Assembly (NCBI GenBank): GCA_019843655.1
Contig: JACDQD010000105.1
Coordinates: 4,960,001 to 5,024,000 of the forward strand
Reading direction: 5' to 3'
Origin: Lethocerus indicus
Taxonomy: Eukaryota > Arthropoda > Insecta > Hemiptera > Belostomatidae
Length of the DNA stretch: 64,000 nucleotides
Position numbers and translations under genes: made by a program. Positions 1-11,746 of this stretch are shown piece by piece. The first letter of the stretch is position 1, and each line of letters opens with the position of its first letter. The notes beneath the pieces were generated by a model. That model saw only the letters and a program-made list of their open reading frames with translations. It did no database searches and had not been told where the DNA came from.

Positions 1-246
1 AATGTGGACCTGACAATTCATTTTCTATCGCAATCTTGCACTTTATTTTCCCATGAAAAAAGTGTCTGTTTTTTCATTAGTGTGTATAGTTCTGGTTCCT
101 AGTAGCAATTGCTGGAAATAAAGCATTGCTTGGTTGGCCCAAGAGACATTATCATAAAATACTGACAGACGATTCTTGAAATTCTGCTTTTATCAAGAAA
201 AAAGTCCTCACAAAAAAATAAAAATAACGCAATTTAATTATTCTAG

Positions 247-1811
247 GATTTATTTGTAATGATGGACACATTCCTTCAGCTACAGACCCAAGATGGTCGT
301 TTTATTTCACATTAGGACCTTTAACAAGATATTCAGAAGATTTATCTATTATGGTGAAGCTTATGGTACCTCAAAAAATAGACCTGAGTTGCTGAAACTT
401 GATGAGAAGGTTATCTATGACATTTTATCTGTTATTTTGAAATGCTGTTATTTTGACTGACTGAATTATGTGGTAATAAAAATGACTACATAATTTAATT
501 TATTTATTTGCTGCACGACCTTTAAAGTTATTTGATGCATTAAAATGAGATATTATTTTTGAAGGTTGATATTGGAAACTTGAATATCATTTATATGGAC
601 GGTGAAGGTCCAAAAAGTATTTTGGCTGATCCAATATCAGGAGAAATAAGGACAGCTCTTACTAAAGCTGTCTATTACTTCAAGGCAAATTACAATATTA
701 AACCAAGAAAGGTATTATTACTCTACTGTGCCACAGTATTTTGTGAATTATGAAACTATTATATGTTGTTTGTTCATCCTGATATATGAACATTTTTTTT
801 AGATTTTGATGAGGGGTATACAAAACTGTGTTCATATGTCACACCTTATTCTTAGGATGCATGGTTTACAAAATATGTTTCAAGTAGATGATAATAATCC
901 TGATGTAAGTAAAAGCCAACATTAAATTTGTTTTATTTTATTGAATATGGTCATTATAATTGCAAATTATTATATTCCAGGTATGGAATAGTGTAGCAGT
1001 TGAAATATTTAAGAAACTGACATTTCAATCTTCTGCAACTATCAATACCATTTTATATGGACCTTTGAAAATGATTACTGACTCACTTCCTAAGAGTGTA
1101 ATGAGAAAATGGAAGAAAGAAAAGAAAAATTGAGGGCAGAGTTCAATGTAAGTTTGGAATGTGAACATTAAATTTTAAAGGTTATAAATAGAATAAAATT
1201 TTGGAAATAATTCATGCAAGAGCATTTGCAAAACATGCGTGTAAAATTTATAAAGCCATCCTTGAATTTCAGAAATTACTGGGTGACAATAGTGTGTTAC
1301 TCTATCCCACATTTCCTTGTGCAGCACCTTATCATGGGAGGATGGGGTATTTGTTTTTAAATGCGGCCTATATGTTACTGTTTAATTTTATGGGTCTACC
1401 AGTCACACAATGTCCAATAGGTTTCAATAGTGAAGGCCTGCCTATTGGAATACAGGTATAACAATAATTTACATTATTAAAAGATAAAAAAGTGTGCTAT
1501 TTCAAAGTATAGTGTGTAGTTTCAATTCTATAATTTGATCACAAACAAATGTTTCAATTCACAATACTGTTGAGCAAAGTAAATATTCTAATATTGATTG
1601 GATTTTCATTAGTACTTATAGTTTTTTTTTCAAATATTATTCCCTGCAATTAAAGTTTTAAGATGCTAAACAAGCACAAAGTATTCTGACAATTTCGTTT
1701 TGTTTCAAGATTGTTGCTGGACAAAACCAAGACAGACTGACCATGGCAGTTGCTCGAGCTTTAGAGAAAGGCTTTGGAGGATGGAAGGCCCCACAAACAG
1801 TTTGTAAATGA
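247..1811 (+). CDS. FAAH2-like amidase copy A, 3' half, frame broken twice
   Basis: These are the C-terminal exons of a fatty-acid amide hydrolase 2-like serine hydrolase; this family hydrolyses fatty-acid amides at membranes. Exons seen: 247-409, 565-711, 803-904, 981-1147, 1273-1455 and 1710-1811 (TGA), all with AG/GT borders. Peptides include LGDNSVLLYPTFP and GLPIGIQ followed by IVAGQNQDRL, the usual amidase C-terminus. The catalytic Lys and both Ser would lie upstream, outside the window. Compared with copy B, an A-run at 373-378 is one base short and causes an early TGA, and another at 1106-1109 is one base short and again gives TGA. Both are homopolymer losses, so this is either a young pseudogene or uncorrected sequencing error. 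Family call is firm; functional status is open. Confidence 0.85.
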
Positions 1812-1953
1812 AGAGTGATAACAAAAAAACTCTGATTATGAGTAAAACAGAATGCATTTTATAGTGCAACAATATTATTTTAAAGTTTCTAGAAATGTAA
1901 AACAGAGAACTGCAGCCTTATTAATAGACTCTTGAGAGACAACATAATGTCAA

Positions 1954-1992
1954 AATAAAACCCTGAGAAACAAGAAACTGACAAAAAATAAA
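1954..1992 (+). terminator. Poly(A) signals of FAAH2-like copy A
   Basis: Two AATAAA hexamers, at 1954-1959 and 1987-1992, lie 143-181 bp after the stop codon. They are conserved in copy B at 14,046 and 14,079. Confidence 0.5.
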
Positions 1993-3299
1993 GTTATTCA
2001 TATAATTTCTCACTTTTTAGGCTCATTAATACCTATTAAAATTGAACAAAATATATTTTTTATAAACATCAATTGAAATATTTAATATTTCTATATATCT
2101 CTTTAATAGCTATCTTTAATACACTCCACAGTTTCAGGTCATATAAAACAAAAAACTTTCTTCCACGACATAAAAAATTACACAATTATCACCACCATTT
2201 AATTATAATATTAGATATTAGCGTGCCTGGATATTTAAAAAGGAAATTTAAAAGAACAATTAAAAAAGAATGAATTAATTATTAATAAGCTTTTAAATAT
2301 ATTATTAATTTATAATAAACAGAAAATTTAGATAGATTTAATAAGATATTTCTTTTATGCCATTTGTGTTAATAAATGTACATTATTATTGAAACAATAT
2401 GAAAATTGAACATTTTTACCTTTCCTCTTTTTAATTTGATATACATAATTTGGAGTTACGAATGTTTTTATGGCACTTTTGTCCTTTACATTCCACTCAT
2501 TCATGGTCCAATACATATTTTTTATAGCACCATAAATTATAATTTAACAACATTGTTGACCTTTTTTCTTCATGCAGTCTTAAAAAAACCTTGAAATGAA
2601 TTCAGGGGCCAATCCCACCACTATTTCACCAAAGAGTAGTTTGTTATCATGCACTTGCATTTAGTATTCCTTGAACAGTCGTCCAGTCAGGTTTTGCAAT
2701 TTAATTTTCTGTGTTTAAGAAGCATTAAGTGTTCTTATTAGTTTTGTGTCTAATGTGTATTGAATAACATTATATTTAAATCTAAGGCAGATTGATATAA
2801 GAAGAAATATACCAAAACAAGGTAAACATTTATTTCTGTAACTATTATATATGGAATATATTTGTACTTCCAGTCATTAATATTGCTTTTATACTTGACT
2901 CAATGACACCATTTAGAAAAATCAAATTTAGAAATTTGTTAAAATATTACTTATTAATTAAATTTTTGAAATGCAGTGGGCATTGTAACCTTTATACATA
3001 ATATTATTATGTTTTAAATATGTTCTAAGATAAAAAATGAGATTAATATGAGGAGATGATCAATATTCTTATTGTGATTCTTTAATCTTTATCTTGTTTT
3101 CTTTTATCTAGATTGAGAATCATTTAGTGTCAATGGATTGACATTGCTTGGAAGCAATTTAAGCAAATTAAGGCTGTGTTGTTAAAATATATAAAGGGAA
3201 AAATATAACATCGGCTAGAATATTTTTGTTAAATATTTATAGATCTAATGGATGATATATTAATAAATTATTACCTTAAAAATTCACTTCAAAGTAACT
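1993..3299. other. AT-rich 3' flank of copy A, no gene seen
   Basis: AT-rich sequence, duplicated downstream up to 3,158 and unique after that. Short open frames here (about 2,073 and 2,406) are low-complexity, and the latter is not kept in the right copy because of homopolymer shifts. No RNA gene or element is recognised. Confidence 0.6.
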
Positions 3300-3435
3300 T
3301 TTTTAGGACATTAAAATTTTTAGAATAAAAACTGGTCCACCTGTAACAAAATATTTTAAATGATTGATATCTCATTGTATTATGTGACAAAATATTATTA
3401 AAAAAAGCTACTGATTTGATTTATTCCTCATATGA
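3300..3435. repeat. Diverged direct repeat of 5,045-5,165
   Basis: The segment shares blocks with 5,045-5,165 in the same orientation, such as a CACCTG(T/C)AACAAAATATTT block, an ATATCTCATTGTATTAT block and GCTACTGATTTG. Divergence is much higher than in the adjoining palindrome, so this is an older repeat, possibly part of an unrecognised transposon family. Confidence 0.6.
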
Positions 3436-3440
3436 TCCTC

Positions 3441-4395
3441 AGATGATTAACACTATTCAACAGCGCAAAATAGACTTGTTCTGTATCTTCCTTTATTGTT
3501 TACTCGTTACCATAGTTTCATGTTCTTTAGAAAATTAATGATCGACGCCGTCTAAAATCTATAAGAATTTGAACAGCGCATATGGAAATCTAAGAAGACC
3601 TGTCAATATTTACTTGATATAGGAGGAACTATCCTAAACGTGGTAAACATTTCGGTTGTCTGGTTTACAGCACAAGAGTCAATTTTGTTCGAGAGCGGCA
3701 GCAGGAAAAAGCCGCTAGCGCCTTATGTTGACGAGTTATGCTATCCACCAATACACGATACGCCTTCAGTTTGCAGGTTATGCTACACTAGCCCTCAATA
3801 CGCCGATCGCCTCCCGTCCGCTACATTCTAACCACTGAACTGTTAGGAAACAATTTTCAAGAAGGGGTTTTTCTTCACACAAGGACAAGTGGATTAAAAA
3901 TGTTCCTACTGCAAGGTTTAGACAACACCAACCCCTTCACGTGGCAGGACAGAGAAAGGGTGTATTGCTGGCTAATGATCAACTTCCGATATGAGTTTCA
4001 GTATTATGGTAATGTTCGTTCTTGGAAATAACTGTTTGTACATTAAATGGTTTCAGGGTATTTTTCAAGTGCATTCCTTAAAAAATCAACGGACTCTGAC
4101 ATGGTTGAGGCTGCACCTGGCGTTGGCCTAGATGGCGTGAGTTATTCCTTTTTGTTAGATCTTACTTTCAAAATCTTAGACCAAGAAAACTTTCATCGTG
4201 TCGGCGGGATTTCGTTAACGCGCAAATGGCTTCAGACTTGAAAATCTATTTGGGTTTTAATTTATTCTTTCCCAATTATTGTCTCCTCGTTAAATCACCG
4301 GATGTACAATATAAGAGCACCACTATACACACAATAACACTATAACTACCAATAGTGTTTCACAAGTGGATTCATTTTATGCAACTTGAGGATGA
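3441..4395. repeat. Left arm of a large palindrome (uninterrupted arm)
   Basis: Positions 3,441-4,256 are the near-perfect reverse complement of about 6,633-7,440, and 4,258-4,395 that of 5,184-5,340. In this arm the two blocks are contiguous, whereas in the right arm a 1,275-bp retroposon separates them. A 63-codon open frame at 3,640 reappears in the other arm with one residue changed, which shows how recent the inversion-duplication is. That frame has no recognisable domain. Confidence 0.9.
4253..4264. other. Empty retroposon target site
   Basis: GGTTTTAATTTA occurs once here, at the point where the right palindrome arm carries the retroposon flanked by two copies of the same 12 bp. It is the pre-integration allele preserved next to the filled site. 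Confidence 0.85.
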
Positions 4396-5044
4396 ACTTC
4401 GAGTCATTTGGTGTCGGAATAATCTGATTTTATTGTTTGTACAATCGAAAATATATTAGTTTACAGGCAGAAGAAATACATTAGTTATATTTTTTATATA
4501 TAAAATAATAGAAACATGAATTTGAATGGAAAATATTCATTTTAATACAATTAATTTATTATTTAATTAATAAATTTCATTCAATTAATTTATTTTATTT
4601 ATAATTTTGTACGTGTTTCTATTCTTAAAAGTTATGCTGTAATTTTTTTTGGATAATGATTAACCAAAATATCCAGATTTATTATAACTACAGTTATAGA
4701 ATGTCAATAATTTTAATTAGGATGAAAACATATTTAAAACATGGTGATAAACATTTATTTCAAGTTCATTTACATTTAACATTAACAGTTAGTAAATTTG
4801 ATAACAAAACAAACTCATTTAATCCATGGCATATGGATACACATATTCATAATATGTTGCAGTAAAATAATGTTTCAGATAAGAAGAATAAGTATAATTA
4901 TTGTCATCGCAAAGTCCAAAATTATTAACATTAAAATTCCTTATCTTTATCTTGCACTGTTCCACAGAAGAACCATGTTTCTTCACAGTTTAAACTTCTT
5001 GACACCAATGTTAGAACTTGCACATTTCAATTTAAACAATAACT
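4396..5044. other. Palindrome spacer, AT-rich, no gene seen
   Basis: Very AT-rich spacer between the palindrome arms. Two overlapping short frames (4,656 and 4,798) are low-complexity, without start context or domain. Nothing else is recognised. Confidence 0.55.
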
Positions 5045-5165
5045 AAAAAGTGCCACCTGCAACAAAATATTTGAAATGATTAGTTTAATATCTCATTGTA
5101 TTATAACATGTAAAAAAATATTATCCAAAAATGCTACTGATTTGTATTTAATTCCTCCTGTGATT
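5045..5165. repeat. Diverged direct repeat of 3,300-3,435
   Basis: Second copy of the older direct repeat described at 3,300-3,435. It sits just inside the right arm of the palindrome. Confidence 0.6.
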
Positions 5166-5332
5166 TCATCTAAGTACAAGGTCATCCTCAAGTTGCATAA
5201 AATGAATCCACATTAATTGGCATTAATCCACTTGTGAAACACTATTGGTAGTTATAGTGTTATTGTGTGTGTAGTGGTGCTCTTATATTGTACATCCGGT
5301 GATTTAACGAGGAGACAATAATTGGGAAAGAA

Positions 5333-5344
5333 TAAATTAAAACC
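5333..5344. repeat. Target-site duplication, poly(A) side
   Basis: TAAATTAAAACC sits directly next to the 12-T run (the poly(A) tail on the minus strand). It is identical to 6,620-6,631 and to the reverse complement of the empty site at 4,253-4,264. Confidence 0.85.
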
Positions 5345-6619
5345 TTTTTTTTTTTTAACTTTATTTATTTTGTACTATCAACTGTTACAGTTATATGTAC
5401 AATGGCGGTTGTTTGGGTGATTGGACTAGTTTAACTTGTATAAAGACGCCATCCAGTGATGGTACTTTTGGCTTGTCTCAGTCCTACAGGAAATCTCTGG
5501 GCCAGTGGCGTTTAAGCCGTCGTGGTGGGGATAGTGGATGGGTAGAAGCGGAAAGGGACTGAACGAGCGGGTTTGGATGTGGAAGGAGGCGTGATTTAGC
5601 GACTTCGTCGACTGTTGGTATGTTGAGGTCATTATGGATTGTTTGGTTAGAAACATACCAGGGAGCATTAAGGATGGTACGAAGGACTTTTGATTGGAAT
5701 CTCTGGATGCGGGCGATGTTGGATTTCTTAGCAGAACCCCATAGCTCTATTCCGTAAGTCCATGTCGGTTTTAAAATGGTTTTGTATATTGTAAGTTTGT
5801 TGTCTACTGTCAGTTTTGATGTCTTTTTCAATAGAGGTCTCAGCAGTCCAAATTTGCGGTTGATGTCTGTTCTTTTGAGACGCGTATGGGGGTTCCACGT
5901 GAGTCTTTTGTCTATGTAGAGTCCCAGGTAGCGAGCCTGCTGTTGGGTGGGGATAGGAGTGCTGTTAAATAGAACAGGAGGGCAAGGATGTCGACGTAGT
6001 GTGAAGGTACAAAATTTGATGGAAATGAGGAAGTTTGAGAAGCTTTAGAAGCTTCCCATGCGGAGTTTTGGATAGTTGTGGTAAACGCTTCTACGGCTGC
6101 ATCAATTTCTGCGGGGGTTTTTAAGGAGATGTTACGATTTATGCAGGAGTCTACGAGGTTTTGGAATTGGGTCCAATCAGTTAGACCTCGTGTAAGGGAT
6201 GGGGGTAAAGAAATTGGGATGGGATGAAGGTCGAGTAGGAGAAGTACTGGATTGTGGTCGGATGTTAGATCATCCAGGACAGATACTGTGCTGTGGATTC
6301 CCCTTACACCGAAGGTGACGAAGAAGTCAAGGAGGTCAGGAAGGCGAGAGTTATCCGAGGGCCAATAGGTATAGGAGGATGGAGAGATGGTGCTATAATT
6401 TTGGGATTGGAGGATAGTGGACAGAATTCGTCCTCTGGGATTCGCGACTCTACTACCCCAGCGAGGATGCTTCGCGTTATAGTCACCACCTGATGCAAAG
6501 TGGGGACCGAGGGATTGGAAGTGAGTTAGAAGTTGGACTCGAGATAGATTTTGATTGGGTGAAGAATAGACTGAGGATATAGATAATGGGAAAGGAAAGG
6601 TTTTAACGCTGATGGACGT
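5345..6619 (-). mobile_element. Jockey-clade non-LTR retroposon, 5'-truncated and internally deleted
   Basis: On the minus strand the 5' part encodes the C-terminal half of an AP-endonuclease domain: SGGDYNAKHPRW, then SRLPDLLDFFVTFG, then the catalytic-type TSDHNPVLL. After about 5,990 the reading jumps to the region that normally follows the reverse-transcriptase thumb: YKTILKPTWTYGIELWG, then RFQSKVLRTILNAPWYVSN, and a stop at about 5,484. The palm with the metal-binding Asp-Asp motif is missing, so the copy cannot be autonomous. The element ends in an A-rich tail (T-run 5,345-5,356 on the plus strand) and is flanked by 12-bp target-site duplications. The deletion may predate insertion, with the copy mobilised in trans. 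Confidence 0.9.
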
Positions 6620-8136
6620 TAAATTAAAACCCAAATAGATTTTCAAGTCTGAAGCCATTTGCGCGTTAACGAAATCCCGCCGACACGATGAAAGTTTTCT
6701 TGGTCTAAGATTTTGAAAGTCGTTACAAAAAGGAATAACTCACGCCATCTAGGCCAACGCCAGGTGCAGCCTCAACCATGTCAGAGTCCGTTGATTTTTG
6801 AAGGAATGCACTTGAAAAATACCCTGAAACCATTTAATGTACAAACAGTTATTTCCAAGAACGAACATTACCATAATACTGAAACTCATATCGGAAGTTG
6901 ATCATTAGCCAGCAATACCCTTTCTCTGTCCTGCCACGTGAAGGGGTTGGTGTTGTCTAAACCTTGCAGTAGGAACATTTTTAATCCACTTGTCCTTGTG
7001 TGAAGAAAAACCCCTTCTTGAAAATTGTTTCCTAACAGTTCAGTGGTTAGAATGTAGCGGACGGGAGGCGATCGGCGTATTGAGGGCTAGTGTAGCATAA
7101 CCTGCAAACTGAAGGCGTATCGTGTATTGGTGGATAGCATAACTCGTCAACAGAAGGCGCTAGCGGCTTTTTCCTGCTGCCGCTCTCGAACAAAATTGAC
7201 TCTTGTGCTGTAAACCAGACAACCGAAATGTTTACCACGTTTAGGATAGTTCCTCCTATATCAAGTAAATATTGACAGGTCTTCTTAGATTTCCATATGC
7301 GCTGTTCAAATTCTTATAGATTTTAGACGGCGTCGAGATCATTAATGTTCTAAAGAACATGAAACTACGGTAACGAGTAAACAATAAAGGAAGATACAGA
7401 ACGAGTCTATTTTGCGCTGTTGAATAGTGTTAATGATCCTCAACGGTCTGTTTAATATGAAAGAAACCATACCGAGATTAAGTTACAAGATGTGGATCTC
7501 GATAAAGCATTCGGAATTTCACTGAGTTAAGTGAGCCACAGGATAGATGATGTCTAAACGATGGAAGAAAACAGCAATTAGCAACTGGCCTTCAGTCACG
7601 AATTATGCATTTTTTCATCGCGTTCAGAATGCAATCAGAACTCATTAAATATCATCACTCTAATTCTTTTCTACCTCCACTGGCCTATCGCTACAGGGGA
7701 CGCACAGGCGTATTGGTGTATGGTTCCAGCAACACCGCGGACCCAGTTCACATTAAATGCACCTCTCACATCGTCATTAACAGTACACACCTCATGGTTA
7801 CCGTCCGTGAGAAGTTTCCTGTCCAGATGGGGCTGCCATCCTGAGTCCTGTCTTTAGATGTCTGGTCTGGAAGCGCTGAAAATCAGGTTTAATGTCCAGC
7901 CTGTGGAATGAATTGAAAAATACACACGCCATGGGATAATTCTGGTTAACTGTCTGGTTAACGAACTCATGTCCCCTTGAATACAAGGTTAACTCCTTTC
8001 AACTACGTCTCGTTCTGTGAGCGAGTAAATATTTAGGAAACCTGTCTCGTCTCAACTGGGACACCAACCGTTCAGTTCAGATAGGAGTACAGACGTTCGT
8101 AACTTCCAAGAATTCATTGGCGGAATTCTACTTCTC
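6176..8136. repeat. Arm R1 of a second inverted duplication
   Basis: Runs from inside the retroposon through the right palindrome arm to 8,136, and is matched in reverse complement, block by block, by about 8,882-11,746. Shared landmarks include the GGAAACCTGTCTCG block near 8,037, CACAGGATAGATGATGTCTA near 7,540, and the retroposon endonuclease region. Arm R2 is about 0.9 kb longer because of many small insertions. Open frames within R1 have no recognisable domain. Confidence 0.8.
6620..6631. repeat. Target-site duplication, 5' side
   Basis: TAAATTAAAACC, identical to 5,333-5,344, marks the truncated 5' end of the minus-strand retroposon. Confidence 0.85.
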
Positions 8137-8881
8137 AATGGTATTAGGAATATTAGGGAAATTATTTCACATCACAATGAACCGGGTAGCTGAAAAGATA
8201 AGAGCTCAAAAGGTGGACGTTCATATAGTAATATTTAAAAATAACTGAACATGGATATATGGGTAGAAAAAGTATAATAAAGGTAATAATTACCATCAAC
8301 ACTGGATACTATGCATACTATTTTATGATTTCTAGCAAGTGTAGAAGTCCAACATCAGGTAATATTCAATTAATTTACGCGTATATCAATAATAATTATG
8401 ATATAAACCTCTTTCAGCCTCCATTCTAACTATACTTTTAACACGCAGCCAACAATATCTGCCTCCTACTTTCAGTAATGAAGACACTAATTACCGTGAT
8501 TATTAGTCTATTATGGCACCTCTTATTCAGGATATTTTGGAAAATGTTTTCTCCAACTCTCAGTGTGGTGAAAGACGGTACTTGAAAATAAAACATTTAG
8601 TCCATCCATGATCAGGTAAAGACAGCGGTGATACCAAGATCATTAAATTGATTGCCTGTAGGAAACTATGCTGTGAGCGTAAACAAATCTGAAAATTATA
8701 CAGAGTTTTTCACTAATGCATTGTCACTCGATTGAAAGTGGCCACCAGTATTTCCGATAGGGTAACTTTACACACCACAAGAACTTAAAATACCATCCAG
8801 GCTAAACATTTTTATTTCAGTTTTGTCGACAAAGATTCAACAGTGAAGCTTTAAATGACTGCCAAATATTGACGAATGTTA
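8135..8881 (+). pseudogene. Degraded copy of FAAH2-like exon 1-3 region (spacer of R1/R2)
   Basis: Co-linear with 15,886-16,771 of FAAH copy C: the end of exon 1 (GCTGAAAAGATAAGAGCTCA at about 8,191), remnants of exon 2 around 8,338, and the exon 3 start TTGTCGACAAAGATTCAA near 8,822. Introns are also preserved in order. Dozens of small deletions remove exon 2 almost entirely and destroy every frame. The copy sits exactly between the two inverted arms. It may be a true decayed duplicate or an assembly artefact, and it cannot encode protein. Confidence 0.8.
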
Positions 8882-9724
8882 AGTAGAATTCCAGCCAATG
8901 AATTCTTGAATATGGCTAAAGATTACGAACGTCTGTACCTCAGGCTCTCAGTTATGAACTGACAGCACGGTTGGTGTCCCAGTTGTAGACGAGACAGGTT
9001 TCCTAAATATTATTCACTTTGCAATCGCTACCTGGGTTCCAGGATCCAGATTTCAAACGAGTTACGTAGTTGAAAGGAGTTAACCTTTACGACACCATAT
9101 TCATTAAACGGAATATAGGTCCACCATCGAGTTACACATACATAAAATTTTGGCTTAACCAGACAGTTAACTATCTTACTATGATTGCTTATTGATATTA
9201 TCCATATTTTCATGGCATATTTGTGTGTATTTCATTTCAATTACATTCCACTAAATATGCTGGACAGGATTAAACCTAGTAAATCTTTTGCACAGTAATT
9301 CAGATGTAATCTTGTAGATAGCATATCAGAGATAGTGCCATTATGACAATAACTAAAGACAGGTCTACTTCAAGGTATCCACTGCCCCAGTCTGGACAGT
9401 ATTATACTTCTCTGAAACGGACGGTAACCATGAGGTGTGTACTGTTAATGACGATGTGTGATGAGGTGCATTGGTACGTGATGAAATGAAAATCCTTGAA
9501 AGCCAGTCAATACGCGGTGTTGCTGGCTTAACTCATACATTAATTCTGTACTTGAATACGCCTGAAAATTAATAAGCGTATATCCCTGTAGCGATAGGCC
9601 AGTGAAGATTGCAAAGCTATTAAACAGAACTTATAATTACACCATAAGATATTGTGATGATACAATTTGTGAATGAGTTCTGATTGCATTCTGAACGCGA
9701 AAAAATGCATACCACCCATTGAAA

Positions 9725-9778
9725 GTGACTGTTACTCATAAGGCCACTCAACTTGCTGAAAAAATAAGAACAAGAAAG
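9725..9778 (+). pseudogene. Orphan FAAH2-like exon 1 end
   Basis: The frame reads ATQLAEKIRTRK followed by a GT donor at 9,779. It corresponds to ATNLAEKIRAQK at the end of exon 1 in copy C but is clearly a different paralog. No start codon or membrane-anchor segment can be read upstream because the sequence is interleaved with repeat material. It could be the remains of the first exon of copy B. Confidence 0.55.
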
Positions 9779-11109
9779 GTGCTGTTTTCTTCCATCGTAT
9801 ATAGACATCATCTATCCTGTGGCTCATCCCTGTACACAATCCAAACAGTGCACAATTTATCCGAATGCTTTATCGAATAGAATCCAGGCATCTATGTCTA
9901 GGAGTTAGCTTTGGAAAATGTCTCGGTATGGACCAGTTTCGCTTTCATCAGTATAAAGTGAGGTACAGACCGGTTGAGGATCATTAACAATTATTCAACA
10001 GCGCAAAACATAATTATAAATAAATCGTTCCTGTATCTATAATGTACCTTTATTGTTTACTGTCAGTTACCGTAGTTTCATGTTCTTTAGAACATTAATG
10101 ATCGACGCCGTCTAAAATCTATACAGAATTTTACAATGAAACAGCGCATATGGTGTAAATCTAAGTTCTGTTTAAGACCATGTCAATATAATTACTTGAT
10201 TATTAGGAGCGAACTATCCTAAACGTAAAAGGTAAACTTATTTCGGTTGTCTGGTTTACAGGATTTTATTTCACAAGACAGTCAATTTTGTTATAAAATT
10301 CTCTTTTGAGAGCGATTTATTAATATTTTTAATTGCAGCAGGCAAAAGCCGCTAAATCACGCCTTATTGTTGACGCTTTCAGAGTTATGCTATCCACCAA
10401 TACATGACGATACGCCTTCAGTTTGCAGGTTATGCTACACTAGCCCTCAATACGCCGATCGCCTTCCGTCCGCTACATTCTAAGAACTGAATAATACTGT
10501 AAAGGTAAAGGAAATTATTTTAATAACAATTAATTTTAATTTATTCATTTTACTAGAAGGGATACCTTTTCTTCACTTTGGTTATTTCAAATGGACTAAG
10601 TGGATTAAAATTACTGTTCCTACCTGCTTATTAGTCAAAGTTTAGACAACACCAACCCCTTCACGTGAATTTGCAGGACACACAAATATGATGAAAGGGT
10701 GTATTGCTGGCTAATGATCAACTTCAATACGATATGAGTTTCAGTATTATGGTAATGTTCGTTTGAAATACTATGGATCCTGGAACAATTAACCTGGTTT
10801 ACGGTACGCATTAAAGAGACACTGGATTGCAAAGTCATTGGGTATTGTAAAGTTCCATAGTGGATTCCTCAGAGAACATTAAAACGATCAATCGGGACGC
10901 CGGTCCTGGCGGTGACCATGCTTGAGGCCTGCAGGCACGGCAGTTACCAGGAACGTCTAGGATGGCGTGAGTTAATTCCTATTTGTTAGATCTTACTATT
11001 CCTTAAAATCAGTAGGACCATGAAAACTATTTTTCTTGTAGCTCGGCGGGATTTCGTTAACTGCGCAAATGCGGTGGTACATCGTCTTGAAAATCTATTT
11101 GGGAATGTT

Positions 11110-11746
11110 TCCGGTAAATTTATTACGTCTACCATCAGCGTTAAAACCTTTCCTTTACCCATTAATCTATATCCTCAGTCTATTCTTCACCCAATCAAAA
11201 TCTATCTCGAGTCCAACTTCAACTCACTTCCACCCCTCGGTCCCCACTTTGCATCAGGTGGTGACTATAACGCGAAGCATCCTCGCTGGGTAGTAGAGTC
11301 GCGAATCCCAGAGGACGAAATTCTTGTCCACTATCCTCCAAGTCCCAAAATTAAACGTAGCAACCGATTAATATTAATAAATCAATTTTGCTTGGGATTG
11401 ACAGGAAAATTAAGTAAACGAATGACGTAGAAAGGCTAAGCAAACTCCGTAGATAGTTATGCTTATACCGAATCTACCTTGGCATCAATAAATAATTACT
11501 TGCATTGTCGGCATAAAAGTCTCGCCTTCCTGTAGTGGTTACCTCCTTACAGATACTTCTTCGTCACCTTCGGTGTAAGGAAAAACAGCATTGCGGGAGT
11601 TATTCTGTCCATGGGAAAGTTGATCTTAATAGCCATCCGAACCATTTAATCCAGTGGTTAATTTCCTAAAAATACATTCATTACCCATCCCAATTGTTTA
11701 TTTTAGGGCGCCGTCTGCATCCCTTACCGAGGTCTAACTGATTGGA
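11110..11746 (+). mobile_element. Second, scrambled copy of the jockey-like fragment
   Basis: Plus-strand copy of the endonuclease region: SGGDYNAKHPRW is readable at about 11,256-11,291. Co-linear blocks continue (CTTCTTCGTCACCTTCGGTG near 11,548; GAGGTCTAACTGATTGGAC near 11,729) but are interrupted by unrelated inserts. It arose with arm R2, not by a separate retroposition event, since it stops inside the element without a tail. Confidence 0.75.

Larger units (their letters stand above)
1..3158. repeat. Direct duplication unit, left copy
   Basis: This stretch aligns essentially end to end with 12,091-15,242. The two copies differ by scattered substitutions and many single-base homopolymer length differences, notably in 2,400-2,700 where the left copy repeatedly has one extra T, G, C or A. 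Similarity ends sharply after a shared GGAAGCAAT at 3,158. The left limit is the window edge, so the unit may begin further upstream. It carries the last six coding exons of a FAAH2-like gene plus about 1.35 kb of 3' flank. It is either a recent segmental duplication or a second haplotype retained by the assembler. Confidence 0.95.
5184..7440. repeat. Right arm of the large palindrome, interrupted by a retroposon
   Basis: The reverse complement of the left arm is found in two blocks, 5,184-5,344 and 6,620-7,440. The gap between them is exactly a retroposon bounded by target-site duplications. The arm was therefore invaded after, or on only one side of, the inverted duplication. A few other small differences exist, for example in the tract near 6,715-6,745. 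Confidence 0.9.
8882..11746. repeat. Arm R2: expanded, interleaved inverted copy of R1
   Basis: Blocks of roughly 15-60 bp match R1 in reverse complement (and the left palindrome arm directly), separated by unrelated, mostly AT-rich insertions of about 2-30 bp. From about 11,340 the retroposon blocks are interleaved with sequence resembling FAAH exon 5. Such block-and-insert texture is not typical of neutral decay and suggests that different sequences were merged in one consensus. Confidence 0.75.

Noticed and set aside
3640..3831. A 63-codon open frame kept in both palindrome arms (also 7,047-7,238, minus strand)
   Set aside because: Its preservation is explained by the recent inverted duplication. 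It has no domain, and in the third copy it is broken by inserts.
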